DNA of 64,000 bases. Source: Sphingomonas profundi. Lineage in GTDB: Bacteria > Pseudomonadota > Alphaproteobacteria > Sphingomonadales > Sphingomonadaceae. A program made the translations under genes and the position numbers. Positions 15,408-26,634 of this stretch are shown here, one piece after another. Under the pieces are notes generated by a model, which saw only the letters and a program-made list of their open reading frames with translations, was not told the DNA's origin and ran no database searches. The number at the start of each line of letters is the position of its first letter. The stretch's first letter is position 1. The stretch spans positions 496,001-560,000 of the forward strand of contig NZ_CP046535.1 of the NCBI RefSeq assembly GCF_009739515.1, in the 5' to 3' direction.

Positions 15408-16466
15408 TCATGGCCGGCGCCCGCCGCCATGGTCCCGCGCCATCAGCGAGCGGAGGATGCCCTCGCGGATGCCGCGATCGGCGACGCCGAGGCGGTCGGC
15501 CGGCCACAGATCGAGGATAGCTTCCAGGATGGCGCAGCCGGCGACGACCAGGTCGGCGCGCTCCTGGCCGATGCAGGCGAGCGTCGCGCGCTCCGCCAGC
15601 GACATGGCGGACAGGCGCGTGCTGATGCCGCGCATCGCCGCCGCCGGCACGACGAGGCCGTCGATCGCGCGGCGATCGTAGCTCGGCAGCTCCAGGTGCA
15701 GGCTGGCGAGGGTGGTGACGGTGCCGCTGGTGCCCAGCAGCCGCCGCGGCTCCGCCCCGCGCGCCCGCAGCGCGCTCGCGAAGCCGGCGAAGGCATCGGC
15801 CACGCGGCCGCGCATCCGCGCATAGGCCGCCAGCCGTGCGTCCTCGTCCGCCACCTCGTGCGTCTCGCTCTCGGTGAGCGAGACGACGCCCCAGGGGGCG
15901 CTGAACCAGTCGATGATGCGCGGCTCGCCGGCGCCGGGATCGATCAGCACCAGCTCGGTGGAGCCGCCGCCGATGTCGAAGATCAGCGCCGGCCCGTCGC
16001 CCGGCTCCAGCAGAGCGTGGCAGCCGATGACGGCGAGCCGCGCCTCCTGCTCGGCCGAGATGATCTCCAGCTGGATTCCGGTCTCGCGATGCACCCGTTC
16101 GACGAAGGCGCGGCCGTTGGCGGCGCGGCGGCACGCCTCCGTCGCGACCGAGCGGACGAGGCTGACGTGGCGGCGGCGCAGCTTGTCGGCGCAGACCGAG
16201 AGGGCGGAGACGGCGCGATCCATCGCCGCCTCGCCCAGCCGGCCGGTCGCGCCCAGCCCCTCGCCCAGCCGGACGATGCGGGAGAAGGCGTCGACAACGA
16301 CAAAGCCGTCGTCGACGGGCCGGGCGACGAGCAGGCGGCAATTGTTGGTGCCGAGATCGAGCGCCGCATAGGTGCGGCGCGCGGGCGGGCGGGGGTGGGG
16401 GGCCGATGCCGATCCGCCCGGCAGCGGGCCGGCGGGCGGCGCGGCCGCTTCGGGCTGGTGCGCCAT
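15408..16466 (-). CDS. Ppx/GppA family exopolyphosphatase/pppGpp phosphatase
   Basis: An ASKHA-fold phosphatase of 352 residues; family members hydrolyse polyphosphate or pppGpp. The phosphate-1 loop is ALDLGTNNCRLLVA, the second loop is LIFDIGGGSTELVLID and the catalytic Glu is in SVATEACRRAANG. It lacks the C-terminal HD-like domain of full-length Ppx, like the shorter alphaproteobacterial members usually found beside rlmE. The first 30 residues are Pro/Ala-rich and probably disordered, so a downstream start is possible. Confidence 0.9.
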   Translation of the reverse strand: MAHQPEAAAPPAGPLPGGSASAPHPRPPARRTYAALDLGTNNCRLLVARPVDDGFVVVDAFSRIVRLGEGLGATGRLGEAAMDRAVSALSVCADKLRRRHVSLVRSVATEACRRAANGRAFVERVHRETGIQLEIISAEQEARLAVIGCHALLEPGDGPALIFDIGGGSTELVLIDPGAGEPRIIDWFSAPWGVVSLTESETHEVADEDARLAAYARMRGRVADAFAGFASALRARGAEPRRLLGTSGTVTTLASLHLELPSYDRRAIDGLVVPAAAMRGISTRLSAMSLAERATLACIGQERADLVVAGCAILEAILDLWPADRLGVADRGIREGILRSLMARDHGGGRRP

Positions 16467-16605
16467 CGTCTGTCACTTCTCATATCGTCGGCAAAGATTG
16501 CCGGCACTTGGGTGCCAGCCTAGACGGCGCCCGGCCGGGCGGCAAGGGCGGCGGCGAAAGCGCGTTGACACGCCTCTGCCCGCCGCCTATCGCGCGGTCC
16601 GCTGC

Positions 16606-16679
16606 TGCCCCGTCGTCTAAAGGTAAGACTACGGACTCTGACTCCGTCAATTGAGGTTCGAATCCTCACGGGGCATCCA
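16606..16679 (+). tRNA. tRNA-Gln (anticodon CTG)
   Basis: A full cloverleaf: acceptor TGCCCCG/CGGGGCA with U1-A72, D arm GTCT/AGAC, anticodon stem ACGGA/TCCGT enclosing CTCTGAC (anticodon CTG, reading CAG), T arm TGAGG/CCTCA, and encoded CCA at 16677-16679. The discriminator base is T (U73), whereas tRNA-Gln usually has G73. It is followed closely by the pseudouridine synthase gene. Confidence 0.93.
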
Positions 16680-16711
16680 GCATGTCGGAAGGCTCGGGCA
16701 AGGACGCGCGG

Positions 16712-17401
16712 ATGCTGGCCGACCGGATCCTCTTCATCGATGCCGAGGCGATCGTTCTCGACAAGCCCGCCGGCCTGCCGGTGACGGCGGTGCGCGACGG
16801 CACGCTGAGCCTGGAGAATCATCTCGACAGCCTGCGCATGGGCTTTCAGCGGCAGCCGAGCGCGGTGCACCGGCTGGATCGGGACACGTCCGGCTGCCTG
16901 CTGCTGGCGCGCAACCCCAAGGCCCATCGCCGCTTCGCCGCCGCGTTCGAGGCGGCGTCGGTCGGCAAGACCTACTGGGCGGTCGTCTCGCCGGTGCCGC
17001 AGGCGGCCAGCGGGCTGATCGACATGCCGCTCGCCAAGGTCTCCACGCGCGAAGCCGGCTGGCGGATCGTGCCGGATGCGAACGGCAAGCCGGCGCGCAC
17101 CCGCTGGGAACGGCTGGCCGTGCGGGGCACGCGGGCGCTGGTGGCGTTCATGCCGGAGACGGGGCGGACGCATCAGATCCGCGTGCATGCCGCCGCCGGC
17201 CTGGGGGCCGCGATCCTGGGCGATCCGGTCTATGGCGCGCCGGAGTTCGGGGGCGGGCCGGCGATGCTGCTGCACGCGCGCCGGCTGATCGTGCCGCGCG
17301 GGGCCAGGGCGGCGATCGACGCCACGGCGCCGCTGCCGCCGTCCTTCGGCGCCGCCGGCTTCGGCGCCGGCATCGGGGATGCGGGCGATGCCGCCGCCTG
17401 A
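16712..17401 (+). CDS. RluA-family RNA pseudouridine synthase
   Basis: A 229-residue pseudouridine synthase without an S4 domain. The catalytic Asp is in AVHRLDRDTSG, and ETGRTHQIRVHAAA and ILGDPVYG are the other family blocks. The RNA target cannot be told from sequence. An in-frame ATG at 16682 lies only two bases after the tRNA CCA. ATG 16712 is preferred because AGGA at 16701-16704 is spaced 7 bases and the protein then starts with MLADRILFID, like homologues. Its 3' end overlaps the arfB start. Confidence 0.88.
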   Translation: MLADRILFIDAEAIVLDKPAGLPVTAVRDGTLSLENHLDSLRMGFQRQPSAVHRLDRDTSGCLLLARNPKAHRRFAAAFEAASVGKTYWAVVSPVPQAASGLIDMPLAKVSTREAGWRIVPDANGKPARTRWERLAVRGTRALVAFMPETGRTHQIRVHAAAGLGAAILGDPVYGAPEFGGGPAMLLHARRLIVPRGARAAIDATAPLPPSFGAAGFGAGIGDAGDAAA

Positions 17402-17801
17402 GAGCCACCCGGTGCCGGAGGAGGCGCTCTCCGAACGGTTCCTCGCCGCGACCGGACCGGGTGGCCAGAACGTCAACAAGGTGGCGACGGCCGTGCAGAT
17501 CCGGCTGGACGTCTACGCGCTGCGGCTGGCGCCGGCGGTGTTCGCGCGGCTGAAGGCGCTGGCCGGCAGCCGCTTTACCGACGAGGGAGTGATCGTGCTC
17601 ACTGCACGGACCCACCGGACGCGCGAAGCCAACCGGGCCGATGCGCGCGAGCGGCTGGGCGAACTGCTCGCCCGGGCGCATGTCGCGCCGGTGCGGCGGG
17701 TGAAGACGAAGCCCAGCAAGGCGGCCAAGGCGCGGCGGCTGGAGGGCAAGGGCCTGCGCGGCGCGGTGAAGCGGGCGCGCGGCCGGGTGGACATGGATTG
17801 A
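17388..17801 (+). CDS. arfB: Alternative ribosome-rescue factor ArfB (YaeJ)
   Basis: A peptidyl-tRNA hydrolase that rescues ribosomes stalled without a stop codon. It is about 137-140 residues, the family length. The GGQ is in AATGPGGQNVNK. The C-terminal tail is Lys/Arg-rich (VKTKPSKAAKARRLEGKG and onward), as needed to sit in the empty mRNA channel. It lacks the codon-recognition domain of RF1/RF2. ATG 17379 or 17388 may be the start; both overlap the end of the pseudouridine synthase gene. Confidence 0.92.
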   Translation: MPPPESHPVPEEALSERFLAATGPGGQNVNKVATAVQIRLDVYALRLAPAVFARLKALAGSRFTDEGVIVLTARTHRTREANRADARERLGELLARAHVAPVRRVKTKPSKAAKARRLEGKGLRGAVKRARGRVDMD

Positions 17802-17827
17802 CGGGGGCGGGATTGAGGGAGGCGGAG

Positions 17828-18316
17828 ATGTACGAGTTCGCCATCGACACGCACGACAAGGCCGCGCTCTATCGCGACCTGCTCGCCGCCGCCGACGCGC
17901 TGACCGCGGGCGAGCCCGATCCGGTCGCGAACATGGCCAATGTCGCGGCCCTGCTGTGGCAGTATCTGCCACGGCTGAACTGGGCGGGCTTCTACCGTGC
18001 GCGCGGCGGCGAGCTGGTGCTCGGGCCGTTCCAGGGCAAGCCCGCCTGCATCCGCATCGCCTATGGCAGCGGCGTGTGCGGCACGGCGGCGGCGGCGCGG
18101 CGGCCGCTGTGCATCGAGGATGTCCACGCCTTCCCCGGCCACATCGCGTGCGATGCCGATTCCGCGGCCGAGCTGGTGGTGCCGCTGCTGCACGGATCGC
18201 GGCTGGTGGGCGTCATCGATCTCGACAGCCCGGTGCGCGGCCGGTTCGACGAGGAGGACATCGCCGGCTGCGTCGCCCTGGCGGCGCTGATCGCCGGGCG
18301 GGTGAGCGAGGGCTGA
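17828..18316 (+). CDS. msrC: Free methionine-(R)-sulfoxide reductase (GAF type)
   Basis: Reduces free Met-(R)-sulfoxide with thioredoxin. A single GAF domain of 162 residues with the three redox cysteines Cys74, Cys84 and Cys108 (GKPACIRIAYGSGVCG and FPGHIACDADS). These match E. coli Cys84/94/118 with a constant shift of ten. ATG 17828 has AGGGAGG five bases upstream; an upstream TTG (17798) is in frame but unlikely. It follows arfB after a 26-base gap. Confidence 0.93.
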   Translation: MYEFAIDTHDKAALYRDLLAAADALTAGEPDPVANMANVAALLWQYLPRLNWAGFYRARGGELVLGPFQGKPACIRIAYGSGVCGTAAAARRPLCIEDVHAFPGHIACDADSAAELVVPLLHGSRLVGVIDLDSPVRGRFDEEDIAGCVALAALIAGRVSEG

Positions 18317-18359
18317 GCCCGCCACTGATCGCCGCGCGCCAGCGCGGCGGCGGCCATGC

Positions 18360-19046
18360 TCAGCCGTCCGCCCGCAGGCGATAGCCGACGCCGAGCTCGT
18401 TCGCGATCACGCTGCCGACGGGCTCGGGCGCCTCCAGCTTCTGCCGCAGGTTGCGGATGACGATGCGGAGATACTCCACGCGCGGATCCTCGTCGCCGCC
18501 CCACGCCGCCGCGATGATGCGGTCATGCGTCACGACCCGGCCGATGTGGCGGGCGAGGACCGCCAGCACGTCATGCTCCTTGCGCGTCAGATGCAGTTCC
18601 TCGCCGCCGCGATGGACGATGCGGCGATCGAGATCGATCGTCAGGTCGCCCTTCTTCACGACCTTCGGCGTCGTCTCCGGCCCGCCGCGATGGCGCAGCG
18701 CCACGCGCAACCGGGCGAGCAGCTCCTCGGTATCGAACGGCTTGGTCACGAAGTCGTCGGCGCCCAGATCGAGCGCGGCGACCTTCTCGTCCGTCGCGTC
18801 GCGGGCCGAGACGACCAGCACCACCGTGTCGCCATCGTGGCGCAGCAGCGGGATCAGGCCCAGTCCGTCGCGATCCGGCAGGCCGAGGTCGAGCAGCACG
18901 GCGCCCGGATGCTCGGCCGCAGCGCTTGCGATCGCCTCGCGCCCGTTGGCCGCCTCCACCACGCCGTAGCCCGCACGTTCCAGCGTGTTGCGCAGCAGCC
19001 GCCGGATCGCGACCTCGTCGTCCACCACCAGGATCCTGACCGGCAT
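18360..19046 (-). CDS. kdpE: KdpE response regulator (OmpR/PhoB class)
   Basis: The transcriptional activator of kdpFABC. It is 228 residues: a receiver domain with phospho-acceptor Asp53 (AVLLDLGLPD), acidic Asp9/Asp10, Thr/Ser in LVVSARD and Lys in FVTKPFD, then a winged-helix DNA-binding domain ending LGVGYRLRADG. Its ATG shares one base with the kdpD stop (TGATG). It is the last gene of the leftward kdp locus. Confidence 0.95.
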   Translation of the reverse strand: MPVRILVVDDEVAIRRLLRNTLERAGYGVVEAANGREAIASAAAEHPGAVLLDLGLPDRDGLGLIPLLRHDGDTVVLVVSARDATDEKVAALDLGADDFVTKPFDTEELLARLRVALRHRGGPETTPKVVKKGDLTIDLDRRIVHRGGEELHLTRKEHDVLAVLARHIGRVVTHDRIIAAAWGGDEDPRVEYLRIVIRNLRQKLEAPEPVGSVIANELGVGYRLRADG

Positions 19047-21739
19047 CAGGCGATGCTCTCGGGGGCGACGGGTCGCACGATCAGCGGCGTCGGGAAGACC
19101 AGGGCGAAGGCGGCGCCCGATCCGTCCTCGCGGTTGCCGGCCTCCACCGTCATCCCCATCGCCTCCGCGAACGCCTTGACGATGGCGAGGCCGAGGCCCG
19201 TGCCGCCGGCCGCGCGATCGGAGCCTTCGAGGCGGCGGAACGTCTCGAACACCTCGCTCTCGCGGCCCGGCGGCAGGCCCGGTCCGTTGTCCAGCACGGC
19301 GAGGCGGATCTCGCCGTAGCGGTGGCGCCCCTCGATCACGATCGCCGTGCCGGGATCGCCGTAGCGCCCGGCATTGTCGAGCAGGTTGAGCAGGCAGTGG
19401 TGCAGCAGCTGCGGATCGGCGCGGATCAGCGGCAGATCGGGCGGCACGTCCAGCTGCACGGCATGCCCTTTCAGCGCGCGGCGGGCGTCGTGCGTGGCGC
19501 TGGTGACGGCGTCGCTGAGGTCCACCGGCTCGACGTTCAGCTTCAGGGCGCCCGCCTCTACCCGGGCCATGTCGAGCAGATTGGCGACGAAGCGGTTCAG
19601 CCGCGCCGCCTCCGCCTTGATCGTGCCGATCAGCTCCGGCGTGGCGCCGTGATCGAGCTGGTCGGCGGCGGCGATCACCGCGGTCAACGGCGTGCGCAGA
19701 TCGTGGCTGACCGAGGAGAGCAGGGCGGCGCGCAGCCGGTCCCGCGTCCTCACCACGTCCACGTCGCGCATCTCGGCCTCCAGGCGGAGCCGTTCCAGCA
19801 CCAGCGCGGACTGATCGATGAGGCTGGTGAGCAGCGGACGCTGGTCCGCGCGCACGGGATCGCCGCCGGCGTCGCGGGCGATGCCCAGCACGCCGAGCAC
19901 GTGATCGCCCGTCTTCAGCGGCTGGAACAGCCATTCGGAGGCGGTGAGCGTGCCCGATCCCTTGCCGGCGATGTTGCCCGTATCGAACGCCCAGGTGGCC
20001 GCCGCCTGATCCATCGTGTCCAGCCGATAGCCGGGATCGCTCGCCGCCAGTATCTCCAGCCCGGCCTGGGCGGCGGGGGCGAGCACCAGCACCTGCACGT
20101 CGAACAGCCGCTTGACGTCGTCGCAGATCATCTGCGCGGCCGCCGCGGCATCGTTTACGCTGGTGATCTGGCGCAGGAAGCCGGCGAGGGTCGCGTTGCT
20201 CCGCGCGCTCGCCGCCGCCAGATCGGCCTGCGCCCGCACCCGCGCGGTCAGCTGGCTGGTGGCGATGGCGATGCCGAGCAGCACGATCACGGAAACGAGG
20301 TTCTCCGGGTTGCTGATGCTGAGCGTGCCGACCGGCGGCAGGAAGAAGAAGTTGTAGGCCAGGCTGGCGGCGATGCCGGCGAAGATGCCCGTGCGGAGGC
20401 CGTAGAAGCTGGCGGCGGCCATCACCGGCAGCAGATAGAGCAGGGCGACGTTGCCGAGGTCCAGGATGTGGAACAGCGCGCTCGCCACGGCGGTGACGGC
20501 GGCGACCATCAGCGCGGTGATCGCATAGCCGGCGGGCGATCCCCAGGCGGCGGCCGGGCGCCGGCGGCCGGGGTCCGTCGGCGTCGGCGCATGTTCCATC
20601 GGCAGCACGTGCACCGTCACGCCCGGCGTATCGCGGATCAGCCGATCGACGACCGAGCCGTGACGCAGCTCGAACCAGCGCGAGCGGCGCGACTTGCCCA
20701 TCACCAGCTGCGTGGCCCGCGCATCGGCGAGGAAGGTCTGGATGCCCTCCACCACGCCGGTCGCCGGAACCGTCGCCACGGCCGCGCCGAGCTGGGTGGC
20801 GAGCGTCATCGTGCTCGCCACGCGGCTGTGCTGCTCGGCGGTGAAGTGGGCGGTGCGCGGCGTTTCGATGAACAGGGCGGTCCACGGGCCGCGCAGGCCG
20901 TCCGCCACGCGCTTGGCGGCGCGGACGAGGGTGTCGGCGCCCGGCAGCTCGTTTATGGCCACGACGATGCGATCGCTGCCCGCCCAGGTTCCGCCCACGC
21001 CCATCGCGCGGACATGCTCCAGCATCTGCGCGTCCACCGCCTGCGCCGCCCGGCGCAGCGCCAGCTCGCGCAGCGCCGAGAGGTTCGACTTGGAGAAGAA
21101 ATGGCCCAGCGCCCGCGTCGCCTCGTGCGGCAGGTAGACCTTGCCGGCCTTCAACCGCTCGATCAGCTCGTCCGGCGGGATGTCGACCACCTCGATCTCG
21201 GCCATTTCGAGGACGCTGTCGGGCACAGTCTCGCGCACGCGCACGCGGGTGAAGCTGGCGACCACGTCGTTCAGGCTCTCGACGTGCTGAATGTTGATCG
21301 TCGAATAGACGTCGATGCCGGCGTCAAGCAGCTCCTCGACGTCCTGGAAGCGCTTGGGGTGGCGGCTGCCGGGGGCGTTGGTGTGGGCAAGCTCGTCCAC
21401 CAGCACCAGCCGCGGCGCCCGCGCCAGGATGGCGTCGAGGTCCATCTCGTGCAGTACGCGGCCCTCGTAGGGTACCTCGCGCCGGGCGACGATCTCGTGG
21501 CCGCGGGTCAGCGCCTCGGTCTCGGGGCGGCCGTGGGTCTCGACCACGCCGACGACCACGTCGACGCCGTCGCGCTTGCGCGACGCACCTTCGGACAGCA
21601 TCTCGAACGTCTTGCCGACGCCGGGTGCCGCGCCCAGGAACACCTTCAGCCGACCGCGCCCCTCCTGCGCCGCCTGGCGCAGCAGGGCATCGGGATCGGG
21701 CCGGTCCCCACCGCCGCCGATGGGACCGCCGCCGGCCAT
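19046..21739 (-). CDS. kdpD: KdpD osmosensitive potassium-channel histidine kinase
   Basis: Senses low potassium or osmotic stress and phosphorylates KdpE. The 897-residue protein has the full set of domains. The KdpD domain carries Walker A FLGAAPGVGKTFEML and Walker B RLVLVDELAHTNAPGSRHPK, followed by a universal-stress-like region. Four transmembrane helices begin near YAITALMVAAVTAVASALF. Next come a GAF domain, HisKA (SSVSHDLRTPLTAV) and HATPase with N box LLDNAG and DNGPGLPPG. Both ends overlap neighbours by one base (kdpC before, kdpE after), so stoichiometry is probably set by coupling. Confidence 0.96.
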   Translation of the reverse strand: MAGGGPIGGGGDRPDPDALLRQAAQEGRGRLKVFLGAAPGVGKTFEMLSEGASRKRDGVDVVVGVVETHGRPETEALTRGHEIVARREVPYEGRVLHEMDLDAILARAPRLVLVDELAHTNAPGSRHPKRFQDVEELLDAGIDVYSTINIQHVESLNDVVASFTRVRVRETVPDSVLEMAEIEVVDIPPDELIERLKAGKVYLPHEATRALGHFFSKSNLSALRELALRRAAQAVDAQMLEHVRAMGVGGTWAGSDRIVVAINELPGADTLVRAAKRVADGLRGPWTALFIETPRTAHFTAEQHSRVASTMTLATQLGAAVATVPATGVVEGIQTFLADARATQLVMGKSRRSRWFELRHGSVVDRLIRDTPGVTVHVLPMEHAPTPTDPGRRRPAAAWGSPAGYAITALMVAAVTAVASALFHILDLGNVALLYLLPVMAAASFYGLRTGIFAGIAASLAYNFFFLPPVGTLSISNPENLVSVIVLLGIAIATSQLTARVRAQADLAAASARSNATLAGFLRQITSVNDAAAAAQMICDDVKRLFDVQVLVLAPAAQAGLEILAASDPGYRLDTMDQAAATWAFDTGNIAGKGSGTLTASEWLFQPLKTGDHVLGVLGIARDAGGDPVRADQRPLLTSLIDQSALVLERLRLEAEMRDVDVVRTRDRLRAALLSSVSHDLRTPLTAVIAAADQLDHGATPELIGTIKAEAARLNRFVANLLDMARVEAGALKLNVEPVDLSDAVTSATHDARRALKGHAVQLDVPPDLPLIRADPQLLHHCLLNLLDNAGRYGDPGTAIVIEGRHRYGEIRLAVLDNGPGLPPGRESEVFETFRRLEGSDRAAGGTGLGLAIVKAFAEAMGMTVEAGNREDGSGAAFALVFPTPLIVRPVAPESIA

Positions 21740-22311
21740 CAGCGGCGAAGGGCGTCCAGCGCGCGGTTCAGGGCGAGCACGTTGACGGTCGGCTCGCCCA
21801 GCAGCGAGTCCTCCGTCCCGCGCGCCACCAGCGCCCGGACCTGTTCCACCGGCAGGCCGCGCATGCGCGCGATGCGCGGCGCCTGCGCCTGCGCGGCGGC
21901 CGGCGACAGATCCGGATCGAGGCCGGATCCGCTCGCCGTAACCAGATCGGCCGGAAGCGGCGTCGCCATCCCCTCCGCCCGACGCCGGGCCACGTCCGGC
22001 CGGACGCGATCGACGAGCGCCCGGCTGGCCGGCCCGAGGTTCGAGCCCGAGGAGGCGAGACCGTCATAGCCCTTGCCGGCGGCGGACGGGCGCGTCTGGA
22101 AGTAGCGGTCGGCGGTAAAGGCCTGCCCCACCACCTCCGACCCGATCGTGCGCCCGCCGACCGTGACGAGGCTGCCATTGGCCCGGTGCGGGAACACCGC
22201 CTGGCCGATGCCCGTCATCGCCAGCGGGTAGGCGAGGCCCAGCAGGAGAGCGAACAGGATCGTCATGACGATCGCGGGCCGCAGCGCCGAGGTGAAATCA
22301 CTGCCCATCAT
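21739..22311 (-). CDS. kdpC: KdpC subunit of the potassium-transporting ATPase
   Basis: A single-span membrane subunit that stabilises KdpAB and raises its ATP affinity. 190 residues: one N-terminal helix (IVMTILFALLLGLAYPLAMTG) and a periplasmic domain with FTADRYFQTRPSA, YDGLASSGSNLGP and an ending typical of the family (VNVLALNRALDALRR). Two adjacent ATGs (22311, 22308) are possible. It starts 8 bases after kdpB and overlaps kdpD by one base. Confidence 0.95.
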   Translation of the reverse strand: MMGSDFTSALRPAIVMTILFALLLGLAYPLAMTGIGQAVFPHRANGSLVTVGGRTIGSEVVGQAFTADRYFQTRPSAAGKGYDGLASSGSNLGPASRALVDRVRPDVARRRAEGMATPLPADLVTASGSGLDPDLSPAAAQAQAPRIARMRGLPVEQVRALVARGTEDSLLGEPTVNVLALNRALDALRR

Positions 22312-22319
22312 CCGGATCC

Positions 22320-24365
<2,046 letters not shown>

Positions 24366-24380
24366 GGTGGCGCCCCCCCG

Positions 24381-26084
24381 TCAGGACAATGTGCCGCGGA
24401 TCATCGCGAGATGATCGGCGATGGGACCGAGCGCGAGGCTCGGCAGGAAGGTGAGGCCGCCCAGGATCAGGATGATCCCGACGAGCAGGCCGACCCAGAG
24501 GCCGCCGGTGGTGGGGAAGGAGCCCGCGCTCTCCGGCGTGTGCCGCTTCGCCGCCAGGCTGCCGGCGATCGCCAGCATCGGCACGATGATGAAGAAGCGG
24601 CCCACCCACATCGCGACGCCCAGCAGGCCATTATAGTAGGGCGTGTTGGCGGTGAGCCCGGCAAAGGCCGAGCCGTTGTTCGCGACGGCGCTGGTGAAGG
24701 CGTAGAGGATCTCCGAAAAGCCGTGCGGCCCCTTGTTCAGCGGCCCCGCCAGCCCCTGGCCGAGCACCGACGACAGAGCGGCCAGACCCAGGATGGCGAG
24801 CGGCAGCACCGCGATCGCCAGCACCGCCAGCTTCACCTCGCGGCTCTCGATCTTCTTGCCGACATATTCGGGCGTGCGGCCCACCATCAGCCCGGCGACG
24901 AACACCGCGAGAATGGCGAACAGCAGGAAGCCGTAGATGCCCGCGCCGACGCCGCCGACCACCACCTCGCCCAGCTGCATGTTGAACAGCGGGATCATGC
25001 CGCCGAGCGCCGTGAAACTGTCATGCATCGCGTTCACCGCACCGCACGACGCGGCGGTGGTGACGACCGAGAACAGCGCCGAGGCGGCGATGCCGAAGCG
25101 GACCTCCTTGCCTTCCATGTTGCCGCCGGCCACGCCCAGGCCGTGCAGCACCGGATTGCCGGCCGCTTCCTGCCAGTAGGTGACGGTGACGCCGGCGAGG
25201 AACAGGATGACCATCGCCGACAGGATCGCCCAGCCCTGGCGCGTGTTGCCCACCGCCTTGCCGAACGTCCACGTCAGGCCGAAGCCGATCACGAAGATCG
25301 ACAGCATCTGGACGAGGTTGGTCAGCGCGGTCGGATTCTCGAACGGGTGGGCGGAATTGGCGTTGAAGAAGCCGCCGCCGTTGGTGCCGAGCATCTTGAT
25401 CGCTTCCTGGCTGGCGACCGGGCCGATCGCCAGCACCTGCTGCGCGCCTTCCAGGGTGCCGACGTTCACCGTGCCGGCCAGGGTCTGCGGCACGCCCGAG
25501 GCGATCAGGAAGACGGTGTAGACGATGCAGAGCGGCAGCAGCAGGTAGAGCGTCACGCGCGTCACATCGGCCCAGAAATTGCCGACCGTCCTGCTCTCGC
25601 GCCGCGCGAAGCCGCGGAACAGCGCGAAGGCCAGGGCGATGCCGGTGGCCGCGGAGAGGAAGTTGTGGATCGTCAGCCCCAGCATCTGGCTGAGGTTCGA
25701 CATGGTGCTCTCGCCGCCGTAGCTCTGCCAGTTGGTGTTGGTGGTGAAGCTGACGGCCGTGTTGAAGGCGAGGTGCGGCGACAGCCCGGCGAGCCCCTGC
25801 GGATTGCCCGGCAGCACGCCCTGCAGGCGCAGCACCGCATAAGTGAACGCCATCAGCGCGACGTTGAACAGCAGCATGTGCAGCGCGTAGCGCCGCCATC
25901 CCTGCTCCTGCTGCGGATCGATGCCGGCGAGGCGGTAGAAGCCGCTCTCGACCGGGCCGAGCACGACGTGCAGCGGCGTGCGGCGGCCCTCGTAGAGCGC
26001 GAACAGCCACGCGCCGACCGGCCGGGTGAGCGCGAGCAGGATGGCGACGAAGCCGAGGATCAGGATCCAGCCCTGTACGGTCAT
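24381..26084 (-). CDS. kdpA: KdpA potassium-binding channel-like subunit
   Basis: Binds and translocates potassium in the KdpFABC complex. 567 residues with about ten helices. Selectivity-filter-type loops are seen in [52 protein letters not shown] and [12 protein letters not shown]. Its start lies 13 bases after kdpF, with AAGGAGG just upstream. Confidence 0.97.
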   Translation of the reverse strand: MTVQGWILILGFVAILLALTRPVGAWLFALYEGRRTPLHVVLGPVESGFYRLAGIDPQQEQGWRRYALHMLLFNVALMAFTYAVLRLQGVLPGNPQGLAGLSPHLAFNTAVSFTTNTNWQSYGGESTMSNLSQMLGLTIHNFLSAATGIALAFALFRGFARRESRTVGNFWADVTRVTLYLLLPLCIVYTVFLIASGVPQTLAGTVNVGTLEGAQQVLAIGPVASQEAIKMLGTNGGGFFNANSAHPFENPTALTNLVQMLSIFVIGFGLTWTFGKAVGNTRQGWAILSAMVILFLAGVTVTYWQEAAGNPVLHGLGVAGGNMEGKEVRFGIAASALFSVVTTAASCGAVNAMHDSFTALGGMIPLFNMQLGEVVVGGVGAGIYGFLLFAILAVFVAGLMVGRTPEYVGKKIESREVKLAVLAIAVLPLAILGLAALSSVLGQGLAGPLNKGPHGFSEILYAFTSAVANNGSAFAGLTANTPYYNGLLGVAMWVGRFFIIVPMLAIAGSLAAKRHTPESAGSFPTTGGLWVGLLVGIILILGGLTFLPSLALGPIADHLAMIRGTLS

Positions 26085-26097
26085 GATGCCGCCTCCT

Positions 26098-26187
26098 TCA
26101 GAAGCGTTCGGGGCGGATCAGGACCGCCACCAGGTAGAGGAGCAGGCCGAGCGCGGTGAGCGCCGCCAGCCACAGATCGAGGGTCAT
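26098..26187 (-). CDS. kdpF: KdpF small membrane subunit
   Basis: A 29-residue single-span peptide, beginning [19 protein letters not shown] and ending with a short RPERF tail. It has the expected size, the L-rich helix followed by Y-L, and the position directly before kdpA. In E. coli KdpF stabilises the KdpABC complex. It is too short for most gene finders and easy to miss. Confidence 0.92.
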   Translation of the reverse strand: MTLDLWLAALTALGLLLYLVAVLIRPERF

Positions 26188-26211
26188 CGCATCACCTCAG
26201 GCGGGAGGGGG

Positions 26212-26295
26212 TCAGGCATTGTCGCACAGGCGGGCATAAGCGAGCGTCGCCGCCACCAGCCCGATCATGATCGCGATCCAGAGCAGGTCTTCCAT
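26212..26295 (-). CDS. Tiny membrane protein upstream of kdpF
   Basis: A 27-residue ORF, MEDLLWIAIMIGLVAATLAY followed by ARLCDNA. It has one hydrophobic helix and a short polar tail. GAGGAG lies about 8 bases before the ATG, a good ribosome site. It ends 24 bases before kdpF on the same strand. Small ORFs with a similar helix and an A-R-x-C-D/E tail are, to my knowledge, found ahead of kdpF in other bacteria, but I cannot assign a function. It could be an extra Kdp subunit or a regulator. Confidence 0.7.
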   Translation of the reverse strand: MEDLLWIAIMIGLVAATLAYARLCDNA

Positions 26296-26307
26296 CGCCG
26301 CTTCTCC

Positions 26308-26433
26308 TCAGAACGCCACGACCGGCCGGCCGCAGGCCACGCCGTGCCGCCCCCTGCCGGAGCCGGGCCGGGCGAGGCGGATCGCGCAATGCGGCGTCGT
26401 CGCCGTCGCGATGATCGGATGTGTGGACTTCAT
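26308..26433 (-). CDS. Possible small ORF at the head of the kdp locus
   Basis: A 41-residue frame beginning MKSTHPIIATATTPHCAIRL and ending GRPVVAF. Its stop lies 12 bases before the start of the 27-residue kdp-linked ORF. Third positions are mostly G/C but the composition (many Arg, Gly, His, Pro) is also what a random GC-rich frame gives. It may be a leader peptide or simply untranslated leader. There is no family match. Confidence 0.25.
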   Translation of the reverse strand: MKSTHPIIATATTPHCAIRLARPGSGRGRHGVACGRPVVAF

Positions 26434-26634
26434 GCATGCCCCCAAGCGGAGTGGCCGCCGACACCATCGGCAAGGCCTTCAGGGACATGCGATTAGGCGC
26501 ACGCCGCGTTTGAATGCGAGATCGATTCCGGTGTTTCGCATAGTGCGCGCATATGTTTCGGCCGATCTTCGGCGATTGCCGGCCGGCGTGCGCCCCGGCT
26601 AGGAAGATGGATCGATTGCGGAAGGGGAAAGCGC

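Noticed and set aside
16682-16711. ATG two bases after the tRNA-Gln CCA as start of the pseudouridine synthase
   Set aside because: No room for a ribosome site outside the tRNA; ATG 16712 has AGGA at proper spacing and fits homologues.
19322-22069. A 915-codon plus-strand frame opposite kdpD and kdpC
   Set aside because: Same reason; KdpD and KdpC motifs are complete on the minus strand.
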